Source: Opeltia flavorubescens
Lineage: Eukaryota; Ascomycota; Lecanoromycetes; Teloschistales; Teloschistaceae
Direction of reading: 5' to 3'
DNA length: 64,000 bases
Assembly (NCBI GenBank): GCA_000442125.1
Contig: KE546969.1
Location: 1,426,001-1,490,000, forward strand
The position numbers and the translations under genes are program-made. The notes beneath the pieces were generated by a model that was not told where the DNA came from, did no database searches, and saw only the letters and a list, made by a program, of their open reading frames with translations. Positions 45,145 through 56,143 of this stretch are shown piece after piece. Every line of letters begins with the position of its first letter. Position 1 is the stretch's first letter.

Positions 45145-46008
45145 TCATTCCAACAATTCTGGTGGTAATTGATAATCGCTCTTGTTCTCCGCCTTAGTCG
45201 CAGCCTCAACATTGCTCTTTTCTGGTGTTTTGGTTGGATTCGTTTGAATTTCTAGAGTCACCTGATCGCAAGCAGTGTAATCAGTATCAATTCGGTTTGG
45301 TAACACATGAATGAAATGGCCATAAGGACCTCCGCATCATGGCTTTGGTAATCGACACTCACAGGCCCATCGTTCTGAAGATTCACTGGCATCAAGCTTG
45401 TCAGCAATTCATGTTGCGAGCGGCTAAGAGATGCATACCTTGCATCATTGCTTGGAAGACCCCATTCTTAACTTTGTCCTTCTCGTACAACTCTTCCACC
45501 TTCGAAACGAATTGATCATACAGCTCTCGAGCCTTTTCGCCGCCAGCGGCACCATGAAAGTCTGGTTTGGATCCTTTCTTCGTAGACGCTAACAATGTAA
45601 ATTGTGATACTGAGACTGGTCAGAAGTGTCCTGTTGCATTTGTAGGCTTCGTTTCCCATGGGACTTCGTACCACATAGCACTTCCCCCTTGATGTCTTGT
45701 ACACTCCGTTTCCACTACTGTTCGGTCAATTTTTGCTCGCCACGTATTGAAAAACAAGCTAGTCAGCGAAGCATACTGTCCCACCGTCCTCATCGGGCCA
45801 CATTTTCATCTTCAGGACCTTGGCTGCCATAGACTCAACTTCCTTGACGGTATCATCAGCTGCTACAGCTGCAAATACAAGCACACCTCTGCCTATAGAT
45901 GAGATGAGTTGAGCGTCGACAGTGACAGACGCCGAAGCGACTCGCTGCAGAATGGCTGATCTGAATTAGAACGATCGACAGATGGTTGAACAAGCATTGA
46001 CCTTTCAT
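45145..46008 (-). CDS. DTD1: D-aminoacyl-tRNA deacylase (DTD1)
   Basis: DTD removes D-amino acids wrongly attached to tRNA. Six exons (46002-46008, 45777-45955, 45672-45714, 45439-45609, 45363-45385, 45145-45261) give 179 residues. The first exon is seven bases (ATG AAA G), which with exon 2 gives MKAILQRVASASVTVD. The catalytic signatures are present: SQFTLLAST, and NDGPVTLEI (the Gly-cisPro motif), the latter split by an intron between Pro and Val. WPDEDGGTWKR, KPDFHGAAGGEKA and VFQAMMQVN also match the family. The C-terminal 30 residues (EIQTNPTKTPEKSNVEAA onward) are a charged extension beyond the usual end. Introns are 46-101 nt. Confidence 0.92.
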
Positions 46009-46625
46009 AGCAGTCTTAGTCTGGCAAATCCAAAAGTTCAAGAAGCCGTACGACGCTATGAGTATACAAAGATAGAGATATTGAATGTCGACAGGACGGT
46101 TTCCTTGTCATTGTTTTTCAGGAAATAAATAATGGTAATCCTATTTACCTTGCACAAGATGTAATCATCGTTTTGTTAGCTTGAGCGCAGCATGAAACTA
46201 CAATGTCGTCATGTATACACCAAAAGCACTGGAGTTGCGACAGATTGATCAGGACGTCGGAGTCGCGTCGATGACTGTGTCCGTCATAGCAACATTAAAG
46301 TGGGACAAAAACGAAAACGGCTCTCCAAGGCTGAATGGCGGCTTCTTCTGATTGGCTGACGTCCTGCAGCTTCTGAAAAGCTTGGCATCACGACCACAAG
46401 CCTCATTGCGCATCACTTGACAATCGCGCTACTAACTCACATCCTACGAAAGTACATGCCCACTGATCTTAATCCAAACTCCACGAGTGATTTCACTGAG
46501 TCTCTTATGCATTTGATCGAGCTGAGAGTGAAGCCTGGCTCTCTGTGTATATCTCAGATCAATCGGCCATCCAATATACGCCAATCCTTCACCCTAATTA
46601 TCCTTCCCCCTCCACCCTACGCGCC
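46009..46625. promoter_or_regulatory. divergent promoter, DTD1 / NOT3
   Basis: 617 bp between outward-facing start codons. An open frame beginning at 46417 overlaps the NOT3 start in another frame. Several upstream ATGs precede 46626, so the NOT3 leader may carry upstream ORFs. Confidence 0.4.
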
Positions 46626-48690
46626 ATGGCCCAACGAAAGATACAGCAGGACATCGATAAATGCTTCAAGAAAGTGGCAGAGGGCATCCAAGCCTTCGAA
46701 GGCATATACGACAAGATCCAACAAAGTACTAACCCATCACAGAAGGAGAAGTTGGAGGATAATCTCAAACGAGAGATCAAGAAGCTGCAGAGGCAACGGG
46801 ACCAGATTAAGACATGGGCAGCTGGAAACGAAATAAAGGATAAGAAACCGCTGATGGAGCAACGGAAGGCCATTGAGAATGTACGCTGCAGGTACCCAGA
46901 CGGGGAAGGGGTTCCATGCTGACGGCCGCCAATTGTAGGAAATGGAAAAGTTCAAGGCAGTGGAGAAGGAAATGAAAACCAAGGCGTTCTCAAAAGAAGG
47001 GTTATCTGCTGCCGCCAAGCTTGACCCTGAAGAACGGAAAAAGCAGGAAGCATGTGATTTCCTGTCAAGTATGGTCGAAGAGCTTGAACGGCAGATCGAA
47101 ACACTAGAAGCAGAGGAAGACTCATTACAGGCCACGGTGAAGAAGGGGAAGAAAGACTCAAGCAAAGCAGATCGGTTATCGGAAATCGGGAGATTGACAG
47201 AGCGACACAAGTGGCATCAGGGGAAACTGGAGTTATTGCTACGGTCACTGGAGAACGGCAACGTCGAAACAGATCAGGTTAACGAACGTGAAGAAGGTAT
47301 CAGATACTATGTTGAAGAAAACCAGTCCGTCGAATTTATGGAGGACGATACCATCTACGATGACCTAAACTTGGAAGAAGACGAGGGCGCCTTTGGCATG
47401 AATAACGACAATGATCGTGTTTCATCACAAGACGCACAATCAATACAAGACGATCTACCAGATACAGCAGACGGCCGGGGTCCAAGTGCTGGCGGCGGCA
47501 AACCGAAGTCATCCTCTGTCTCGGAACCACAAGCTGCAGCAGCGAGACGACCTTCCAACCAACTCAAATCCCCCTTACCTGCATTGGCAACTTTACATAC
47601 ACCTCTGGCAAATGTGACGAATGGAATGACAAACAACGCAATGAAGCCCGCTCCACTGCCGACAAGGCCACCAGGCGAAACGTTAAAGTATGCATCTGCT
47701 GCAGCCGCGGCAGCAGCCAGCGACAAAAACGCTGCTGGAATAGCTCCTTTACCGCCGCCTCCAAGTGCCGCTGCTCCGCCTGGTATAGCCTCCAGTAGTG
47801 GCTTGAATCCTTCTCATTCAACGCCTGGACAGAAGAGTAGTGCCACGACATCGCCAAGTGCAGTATCTTCCGTTCCGACAAGCGTTGGGCATACCCCGGT
47901 GACAAAATCGGTACTCCCTGCTGTATCGAATAGTGAAGCCCCCCCAATCGCTCCGACCCAGGTGAGGTCTCCAGCTCCGGCGATAGCAAACACGGGTCAG
48001 CCGAACAACGGCCTCGCAAACAACTCAAATGCGCCCTCTTTGGAAAGAAGAGAGAGCCATCCCTTACCACCACCCGTTAAAAAACCATCTCAACCTTCAG
48101 TCAACGATGCAAGTATGCGGACAACAGAAGATCAGCAAGCAAAGTCCTCTTCTGTAGAGCAGCCCCCGGCAGAAGAAGTGAACGGCGAGCCATCGAAACC
48201 ATCAGACGAGGATGAGTCCATCTATCATCTGCCCCCTGGCCTGCATGACTTGATCCAATCTTTTGAGGCGACCAAGAGCCGAGCTTCGTCCACTTCCTCT
48301 GCCTCGATACAGCGACTGCTCGGTGCATCGCATGCCACATGTCCCGATTATCTGGACGCTGAGAGACCGCGGCACTATCGCCCCCAAACCAAATATAATA
48401 CTCCTCGCTACTATCCTCAAGAGCCGTTCATGACCATCGACGACCCTGCCCTATATGGCAAGATTGATACGGACACACTCTTTTACATCTTCTACTATCG
48501 CCAAAATACCTATCAGCAATACATGGCTGCAAAGTCCTTGAAAAACCAAAGCTGGCGTTTCCACAAACAATACCAAACGTGGTTTCAACGGCACGAGGAG
48601 CCGAAAACGATAACAGAAGAATACGAACAAGGGACGTATCGGTTTTTTGACTATGAGAGTACATGGTATGGCACAGGCGTTCAATCCTAG
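46626..48690 (+). CDS. NOT3: CCR4-NOT complex subunit Not3/Not5
   Basis: This subunit of the CCR4-NOT deadenylase complex controls mRNA decay and codon-dependent turnover. Two exons (46626-46880, 46939-48690; 58 nt intron) give 668 residues. The N-terminal Not3 coiled coil spans about 1-235: MAQRKIQQDIDKCFKKVAEG, DKIQQSTNPSQKEKLEDNL, KKLQRQRDQIKTW and MEKFKAVEKEMKTKAFS. A long Ala/Pro/Ser-rich linker follows. The C-terminal NOT box covers about 525-668 (LPPGLHDLIQSFEATKSRA, FMTIDDPALYGKIDTDTLF, YQTWFQRHEEP, FFDYESTWY). Fungi outside yeasts usually have one gene for the Not3/Not5 role, as seems to be the case here. The start is the ATG of the conserved AQRKIQQ segment. Confidence 0.95.
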
Positions 48691-50549
48691 TCTTTCGGTC
48701 TCTTGCCAAGAACGTTGAATTTATTTGATATATTTTGCTGATAATCTAACCGTATTGATTAGGATGAATCGGCGGAAAGCAGATTTCAAATTTGCTTACA
48801 AATTTCTCGAAGATGACTTATAATTGGCGAGGCGTCTGGGAGTGAAGTAATTGTGGGGAGACTGTTTTCCACTCTCCTGCGGGAGTTAAAACCCGCAAGG
48901 GGTGTTCCCTGTTAGTGTAGGATTGAACCTCATACCGAATTTTCTGCTCGAGTCCTGACTGTTATCTTGTCCTTTCATTGTTTCGACCGTGGTAAATTGA
49001 CGCGTTTTCGAAGCTAATGAGCAGGATAACCACCTATGTGACGAGCAACGGTCGCCGTTACCCATGTGCTGACGTATGGTAGGGCGATACAATTTCCAGG
49101 AAGAACCCTGATTGGAAACACCAAAACCCCAAGACCCTTTTGGCCTTAGCTGACCAGGACTGTAGTACCGCCCTCCTGCTTGGATGAGGATTGCAGGTCC
49201 TTGCATAGGCAGAGATTACCTTCCGAGGCATTCTTACTCTTGCGAAGGGTTGGCAGCGCTGTACATAGAGTTGGCTCCAGCGAGAGCAGCGAATGTCAGC
49301 CCTGCTCGACTCTAAGGCTGCTGCATTCGAAATCAGGAAGAGCGAATCGCACAACCTCTTCAGCCAAATGTAACCCTATTGCTTCGCGCCTTCCCACCGA
49401 CTGAGTTCCGTGCAGGATGCTTTCGTGCGCTTGCAATGTCTGCCCAGTCAGCGATTGTGTCCAGCGACCGCTGTCCATAACTCAGGGCTGAGTTCCACCA
49501 CAGCTCGGTATGGCCGGTTGACTTTCTGAAAGGTTGCTAGAACCAGTAACCATACTTGACTATTTCTTACCTGGCGGCAGCAGCTCCCCAGGAGCAAGCT
49601 TTCTTGTTGCGATGTGCAGGCCGAACCGCCCTTGCTGCAAAACTGCTGAGCTGCATTAATGAAACCGCCAGCTCCAGAAGATGGTGAATTGCATCGCTCG
49701 TGTATGGAAGCCCTAATCCGCCGGCTTTGCAACTCTTGGTACTAGAATAGCGGAGTGCATGCTGGAAAGGATAGGATTCATACAGCAAGAACTCTTGGAA
49801 AATAATCATGCATAAGGTCTATGACTTTGATGTCATGATGTCGACGACGATTTACTTGCGCACTGTCTTTAGCCATCATCGGTGGCACTGAACAATGGCA
49901 GTTTTCGTCTGTTTTGAGCGGCGAACCTGCGTGGGAAAAGCAGTGGTCCAACGAGGACAGAGCCCAAGATCACTGAAGTTGAATTGTGGGGGCGTTAGCT
50001 TCTCAGTAGGTTGAGTTGTTGAAACTTTCTTTTATCGACAATCATTGAGGTACAGCGTCTAATATGTCTGTATTGAACAAGGCGACGACATATGCGAAAG
50101 CAGGCAATCCCGAAGCGGGCCTAGCTTCAAGCTCAAGCAGGGCGTCGGAAACTACAAGCAAGCCATCAGAGTCAGCCGCATAAAAAGAGAGATATATTAT
50201 CGACACAAAGTACATTGAAAATAGTGATTCAATAAATCGCTCGTGAGGCTGTCAGGAACAGGGCGCAGAATGAGGCGGTTGCCAAGCCACCTCAGATCTG
50301 GCCTCTCTCTCTCGACCCCAAACGTCCTATGATTTCATTTCGGGATTTAGAGCCAAATATACCATCTTATGGAATACATGACACAGACAGTAACAAGGCG
50401 TCTAATGGCGTTTAAACAATGTTTCGGCGTCCGTTGGAAGAAGATTAGACCGATGAGAAGGTCCATATAAATGTGCGAAGAATGCGTAAGTTGGTGTTTA
50501 ATTCCTTAATCTTTAATCAAGTTTCAGCATTTTACTCCGTTCCGCCGCA
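48691..50549. other. gene-poor 1.9 kb region with one small frame
   Basis: Most frames look random. The exception is a compact 39-codon frame at 50064-50183, described separately. The right end should contain the promoter of the 115-residue gene. Confidence 0.45.
50064..50183 (+). CDS. possible 39-residue small protein, unknown
   Basis: The frame starts MSVLNKATTYAKAGNPEAG and ends with a Ser/Ala/Thr-rich run (ASETTSKPSESAA). The clean start, an A-rich context before the ATG and the stress-protein-like composition make it more credible than other short frames nearby. It could also be the first exon of a longer gene or chance. No family recognised. Confidence 0.3.
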   Translation: MSVLNKATTYAKAGNPEAGLASSSSRASETTSKPSESAA

Positions 50550-50964
50550 ATGCCTTCAATGTCGAGCAGCGATTACAAACAATACTTCCTCCCTGGCTGG
50601 AGCATATCACGCAACATCATCTTCAGCCATATTCATTACTTCCTTGGCCCGTATGCCTCAGTGAGACCTTATTCGTACCAGGGAAGGGAGGGATATCTTG
50701 TGATCACCCCGGGGCCTCCTTTGACCGAGGTCAGATCTTCCGCACGTTGGACCGTTTGTCAAGTTGCAACCTGACCTGACGTTTCGTGCATTTTAGAGTC
50801 AAATCGAAGACCTGCAAAATCTGTCACGGCAATACGAACAGCAAGCGGCGGAACGGATGACGGCTAGTCAGGGTCAGTCGGAAGAATTCGCATTTATAAA
50901 CCGACCGGTCCAGGTACAGCAACGGCGCAGATACGTACGGGATGATTACTGGCGTTATCGATGA
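50550..50964 (+). CDS. small conserved-looking fungal protein, 115 residues
   Basis: Two exons (50550-50729 and 50797-50964) joined by a 67 nt intron with branch CCTGAC and acceptor TTTTAG. The first exon reads SSSDYKQYFLPGWSISRNII, then a GPYASVRPYSYQGREGYLV segment and ITPGPPLTE. The second starts SQIEDLQNLSRQYEQQAAER, continues to FINRPVQVQQRRRYV, and ends DDYWRYR. The plan (YFLPG, VRPY-YQGR-GYLV, PGPPLT, then a helix and FINRP) agrees with a family of short uncharacterised fungal proteins as I remember it. No function is known to me. No signal peptide or membrane helix. The start could be the first ATG (50550) or the one encoding MSSSDYK, nine bases later. Confidence 0.7.
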
Positions 50965-53128
50965 ATTACCGCTTGTGGGGCGACCTGATTGCCTTGCCCC
51001 TTAAAGATACACCTGGCTAGCTTAGACTGTCATGGTTGGGGCGCAAGTCTCAGGGACATCGCTATTCAACATCTTGGTGGTTCATCGCTGCAGTGGGGAG
51101 CATGGAAAAGCTCGACATTGTGCACGCATGGAAATCGCGGCAGATTACAACACTGTCATGTCTGCTCTACTCATAAAAGTTCTCTACTCAGCATTTCCAG
51201 ACTAAAATACCTGAAAATTTGCTATTGTATTTCAATTTCAATGTGGTGCTTGTCAACATATACGTTAATATCTGGATCGCGAGCGTTAGCAGCCGTGTGA
51301 AATAATATCCATCTACTCTACGTGACCATCAAGCTTTCACTATTCTCTTCACATATGTCGGCATTGATAAGGCTGGAAGGATTTGGGACCGTAGTTGCTG
51401 GGCTGAACTTCAGCCTTCGGAGGACTGAACGCGTTTTTCGCGGATCATCAAACTCACCGGCTTACTTTTCTCCGGGATTTGGAGACATTGGAGGCCGATA
51501 AATCCACCAGGCAAATGCAGCACAGTCCATATCTGGGGCGACCATAGCGATGGCACTCATTGCCTGGCAATTTCACATTGTCATCCGTCTCTTATTACGA
51601 ATGGAGGTCTCCGAGGTGTGTATGTCTCCCTCGGGCGAATATAAAGACTCCTTTCAAAGTACCGTCCATTAAATTTGAAGGACTTTGACGAATATGGAAG
51701 TCAGTAATTAGGTCCATGGCTCGTTCTTCAATTCATCCTCTGCAAGTCACGTGGGATTGATATGTCCACAGTAGCAGGAAACCGCACTGTTGTCCATGCA
51801 GTTGGTACCGATGAGTCAGCATTTTCAGGGGAGCCGAGTCCCGGCTCCGCCACTTACGCAGAAACCACGGGAAGATCTCATCAAGCATGAAGGACTTAAA
51901 TTGATCTCTGCAGGCCAATGTGGATTTAAATATTATATGAGAGTGGCCTTATAGCCATAATCCTACACATACCTGTGCATAATAACTCGGAATAATTTTC
52001 TAGACATTTCAGAAAGTCCGCTTACGGAATACTCACTCTGTCTCTTAGCCCTTCAGCCATGTCTCATGTGGAACTACGTCAGTATCCACGCGTTGCATGA
52101 TCCAGACACATATATTTCACAACAATGCACATCTAAAAAGAAAATAACCTTCGAAATGATTGACATGCAGCAAATAGACTTTCATTTTTTGGAGGGTGCC
52201 TCGATCTTCATATCCAGATAGATACTTCAGTATCTCGGTCCGGATCTCGATTCCCCTTTTGCGTTGTATCGATTGACGCTAACCCTACTTTGTCGCTGAC
52301 GCAATTGTACTTCCCGCCTCACTCCCCATGGATCTCGGCGCCAGTTTATTTGGAAGAAGCTGTACAATGTTGCAACAGACTGCGTTTTGGTGAAATATGG
52401 TATAATCAATCTCTTCAGTGATGTTCTCGTAGACAGACATAATCATTGTAAGTGGACGAAGAAACATCCAACAGTTCCCCCTGTTGCAAAAGATCAAGAC
52501 AACATTTGTAAGCGAAACCCCTCTCGAATGTGCCACTAGTTAGCCCAAGCATTTCCGTCCATAATCCCCAATCCCCAATCCATCGCCCACCTTGTCGATC
52601 GCCAGCACTCATCAAATCTCTTGCATTACACGCCGGCCTTCTCTCCAGACAGGCGACAATGGAGTTGTAGCGACCCTGCCCGAAACCGAGTTGTGGTGCT
52701 TGATGGATTCGTGATAGCCATTCTGGGCATAGTACGGGTGACTGTTCACCGATTATCGCTGGTCTCTTGCGCTGGTGCCGTGTGGCGGATTTTTCTGCTT
52801 GGTCGTCTGTTCGCCTTTCGCAGGAGGAAAAAGCAGAAACCCTGAGTATTTCGTCATCGAACAATATGTCAGCGGTCGCCCACAGGAACTCTCCACACAC
52901 GCATTCAGCCTCCGTGACCAAGTCTCCCATGGATAGTAACAACAAGAGGCTCCCTGTCAAATCTGAAGGTGCGTTGTTTCGACCTCATCCCCATTGCTGT
53001 GCTGCTTGTCGACATGCTCCCCAGACCTGCCGCCACCGTGATCCCTTTGTCCGTAGTACCCAGACCCGCTTTCATCAAGTTCGACATTGACATCATCGCT
53101 CACAATCTAATCGCGACCGTACTGAATC
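50965..53128. promoter_or_regulatory. 2.2 kb region upstream of atfA
   Basis: No gene-like frame between 50965 and about 52600. The right-hand 500 bp probably form a long atfA 5' leader, including an upstream ORF at 52866-53090. Confidence 0.45.
52866..53090 (+). other. upstream ORF, 74 codons, before atfA
   Basis: It starts ATG TCA GCG GTC and its stop lies 38 nt before the atfA start codon. The first 37 codons (Ser/His/Pro-rich) look more protein-like than the rest, and a GTGCGT follows GAAG at 52969. It cannot be spliced onto the atfA first exon in frame because a TGA lies in frame two codons before the atfA ATG. If transcribed, it would make initiation at atfA depend on reinitiation or leaky scanning. 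Confidence 0.45.
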
Positions 53129-54797
53129 ATGGATTTGACAGATAATTCAACCAAAACCTCGTCGTCGCAATCAGATCTGAAAACCGAAAAGGGTACACCG
53201 CCGCGACCGGGTATGTCACCTGAAAACACTCGCGCCATCGTCGATGTGATCGTTGTCATTAATCATATTCTGCTACAGGTAACCTTCCATCTGTGAAAGA
53301 ACCTTCGGACGCTGAGGACAATAAAATCTCCTCCGAGCTCAATGGTGGCCAGAGCCAACCACTCGCTCCACCTCCACGACCAGCCGGACAGCAGAACCCC
53401 GGCGAGACCCCTGACTACTTCTCATCCAACCACAACAACAACCATTTCTCACTTGAACCCAATCCCTTCGACGAGTCGTTCCGCAATCCATCAGAGAAAC
53501 CATCCTTACTACCCCCGGTAGCGGCTCTTACCTCCCCCGCGCCTCTCGTTGGTGGTCAACCCTCAGCAGGCGGTTACAACTGGGCCAATTCGTTAAGGTC
53601 AGGACCTCTGAGTCCTGCTATGTTGGGTGGACCAGTCGGTACCGGTGACTATTTCGACCCATCCATAAGAGGTAGCTTTCCGACCCCCAACGAATCGTCC
53701 TTGCGGACCGGACTTACGCCTGGTGGAGGCGGGTCTATGTTTCCTGCTCCCAGCCCAAACTCTCAAGCCCTCTTCAATTCTCTTGCTAGCGGTGGCGCCA
53801 CACCGAGCACGTTAGACTTCCATCAAACTGCATTGAATGCCGCAGCGGCTAGAAAAGATAAGAAAGTCCCAAACGGTACCACTTCGCAACCGCAAGACCA
53901 ACGAGCTCCTGTTGCTACTATGGAGCAATCACACCATGATAGTGAGGCGGCGAGCGGCTTGTACCTCCTTGCTCAAGCTACCAATAATGCACAAAATACC
54001 AACCAATTCGCGATGCCCACTGCGCCGGCGAACAACATCACAAGTAACCAAACACAGTCAAATGAGACATCACCCAATATGGCTAAGCGAGTTGCTCGAA
54101 ATGCCAATGGATCCATCGGTGGTAGCATTTCCGAATCAGCTCGAGGCCAAAGTGAATTTAGCAACGAGCATTCCGATAGCGCCGACCAAAAACCAACGAC
54201 GAGGAATCGTGGTAAGCGTACGTCGACGGGCAAGTCTGGGGGTGCTGCCAATGGCCGACGAAAAGCTGAAGATCCGGGCTCGAAGCCGTCAGCCGCGAAG
54301 AAACAGAAGCAAATTCACAGTATGAACATTGACATGGACGGCATGGATTCCGAAGATGAACAAAATACTATGAACCCGAACCAGGATCAGTATCACGAAA
54401 ATGGGAAGAAGATGACGGACGAAGAAAAGCGAAAAAATTTCCTGGAGAGAAATCGGTATGTAGTCTTGGTTCCCAAAGGGAGGCCTCTCTGTTGACAAGT
54501 TCTAGGGTTGCCGCGTTGAAATGTAGACAGCGCAAAAAACAATGGCTTGCGAATTTGCAAGCGAAGGTTGAGATCTTCAGCAGCGAGAATGACACTCTAT
54601 CAGCGCAGGTCAACCAACTACGAGACGAGATAGTTCAATTGAAGCAGATACTCCTTCAGCACAAAGACTGCCCTGTCTCCCAAGGGCAAGGTCTAGGTCA
54701 GTACTTCCAACAACAGCAAGAATATCAGAATCATGCCAATCCGTATGGCATGGCAATGGGGAATTCTCAGCCAATGATGGCTGTTCAACAGAGGTAA
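53129..54797 (+). CDS. atfA: bZIP transcription factor AtfA (Atf1 type)
   Basis: AtfA is the stress-activated CREB/ATF-type regulator downstream of the HOG MAPK (Hog1/SakA), acting in osmotic and oxidative stress and spore viability. Three exons (53129-53210, 53279-54455, 54506-54797) give 516 residues. The N-terminal Aft1-type regions are visible: EPNPFDESFRNPSEKPSLLP, LLPPVAALTSPAPL, and TPNESSLRTGLTPGGGGSMF. A long disordered middle follows. The bZIP spans about 405-468: KRKNFLERNRVAALKCRQRK, then QWLANLQAKVEIFSSENDTL and a leucine zipper. HKDCPVSQGQGLG follows it, typical for AtfA. Intron 2 (50 nt) splits the Arg codon within the basic region (NR|VAALKCR). Intron 1 is 68 nt. Confidence 0.95.
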
Positions 54798-55251
54798 AGA
54801 ATCCGGTCTCAAAGGTGTGGTAAATGCTGGCTGACATCATAATCAGATAAGGTGGCAGTAATCTACAAAACCCGAAATCATGAACACCAATGCATAATGA
54901 CGATATTTTTGGGATTTCTATCAGAAGGGAGGCACACACTTCTTTATTGGTCAATCGTCGGTCCAGATCATCGGACGGAGTCTGGGGTATTGGTGGGGTG
55001 TAAAATAGAGCGAGGTGTGCTGTGTGCTAAGTGCTAGCAGTTCGTTCATTTTTCGAGAGTGAAGTAGATTGTTGCACATACAAATCTGTATTCAGCCTCA
55101 GCAATCGATGGTTTTTGACATACAGCGCTCTTTCCTTGGATCCTTGCGTAGGAGACTCAATCGCAAAGAATTCCGGCAAATCAATTCATAACATCTTGTT
55201 CAATCCTATTCATGCGTATGCAGAATACGCTTGATGTTCATAGCCAATAAA
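54798..55251. other. convergent 3' region, atfA / TEN1
   Basis: 454 bp between converging stops; no gene-like frame. An alternative atfA splice from 54793 would still end at the same Arg. Confidence 0.45.
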
Positions 55252-55692
55252 TCATCCCTTTCCAATCTCAATCCCCTTTCGAAGCTCTACCGCCTTCTCA
55301 TACTCTCCTAATTTCACGTTCCCGGCTGACCACAGCATCACCGCCTGCACACCTACAATACGTCTTTCCTCAGCCGTGCCCTTACCGCTGTTACTTCTGC
55401 TCCCCTTCTTTCCAGTACCATCTTCAAAACCCTGAACATACCCCATTACATTGACCCATTCTCCTATCTGCGTATCCGTACTCTTCAGCGTAGACAATAG
55501 AAGATTTACATCCACGTTGGCTGCGGGACATTCCTTGCCGGAAGAAGGGGGGTAAGCATGTTTGAGCGTGAGGGTGCCGGTGGAGATATTGTATCCGGTC
55601 ACACAGCCTAGGAAACGGACTTTTTCGCCACAGGAAAGGGTGGAGAGGTCGTTGAGAAGGACGAGGCGGGTGGGGAGAGGGGCGCTGCTCAT
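55252..55692 (-). CDS. TEN1: Ten1-like CST telomere-capping subunit
   Basis: Single exon, 146 residues. Ten1 is the small OB-fold subunit of the CST (Cdc13/Ctc1-Stn1-Ten1) complex that protects telomeric single-stranded DNA. Recognisable positions are LPTRLVLLNDLSTLSCGEKV, RFLGCVTGYNISTGTLTLKH, VDVNLLLSTLKSTDTQIGEW, VNVMGYVQG and VGVQAVMLWSAGNVKLGEYE. Together they follow the beta-barrel order of fungal Ten1 proteins. A Ser/Gly/Lys insertion (GTGKKGSRSNSGKGTAEE) lies between the last strands. It faces away from SNF7 across 451 bp. Confidence 0.88.
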   Translation of the reverse strand: MSSAPLPTRLVLLNDLSTLSCGEKVRFLGCVTGYNISTGTLTLKHAYPPSSGKECPAANVDVNLLLSTLKSTDTQIGEWVNVMGYVQGFEDGTGKKGSRSNSGKGTAEERRIVGVQAVMLWSAGNVKLGEYEKAVELRKGIEIGKG

Positions 55693-56143
55693 GGCTTTAT
55701 TTCAACCTAGGCGGAGTAACATTGTAGATACTCTCTGTTCGTAATGAGCCGAGTGAGTCAGTAAATGGAATCCCGTACTCCTGTATAGTTGCTAGGACAC
55801 ATGAATAGTGAGGCTTGGCACGTGATGGGAGCTTCGAATCGGCTAGTGCGTCATTTGGCGATAACCGTGGGATCCTAAGCACATGAAAGTCAAGGCAGCA
55901 GATCGTAACCCTACGCTTCCTCATACTACCTACAAAACCTCTTACCTGATTGATCCAACGTTCCTCAATCGCTTTGGAGACGCTCTAAAGCTTCCTTACA
56001 CCCGCCTCAAAACCTTGGTGTCAATCACAAGATCTACCTCAGACCTCAACCTTACTGGACAAGCACAACGCATTCCTTCAGTTTAGAGTCCTTCAGCTGC
56101 CAGGTACAATTTCTCGACGCTTGGTGGAATAAATAAGTATAAG
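55693..56143. promoter_or_regulatory. divergent promoter, TEN1 / SNF7
   Basis: 451 bp between outward-facing start codons. No coding signal was seen. Confidence 0.4.

Noticed and set aside
48900-48950. T-arm-like ggttcaatc on the minus strand, possible tRNA
   Set aside because: The flanking bases do not pair as a five-base T stem and no acceptor or anticodon arm fits.
52415-52960. 181-codon minus-strand frame upstream of atfA
   Set aside because: No motif, odd composition, and it overlaps the likely atfA leader and promoter. It is best explained as a chance open frame.
54492-54797. bZIP domain as a separate small gene starting at 54492
   Set aside because: A GTATGT/TCTAG intron joins it to the upstream exon in the middle of the conserved basic region, so it is the last exon of atfA.
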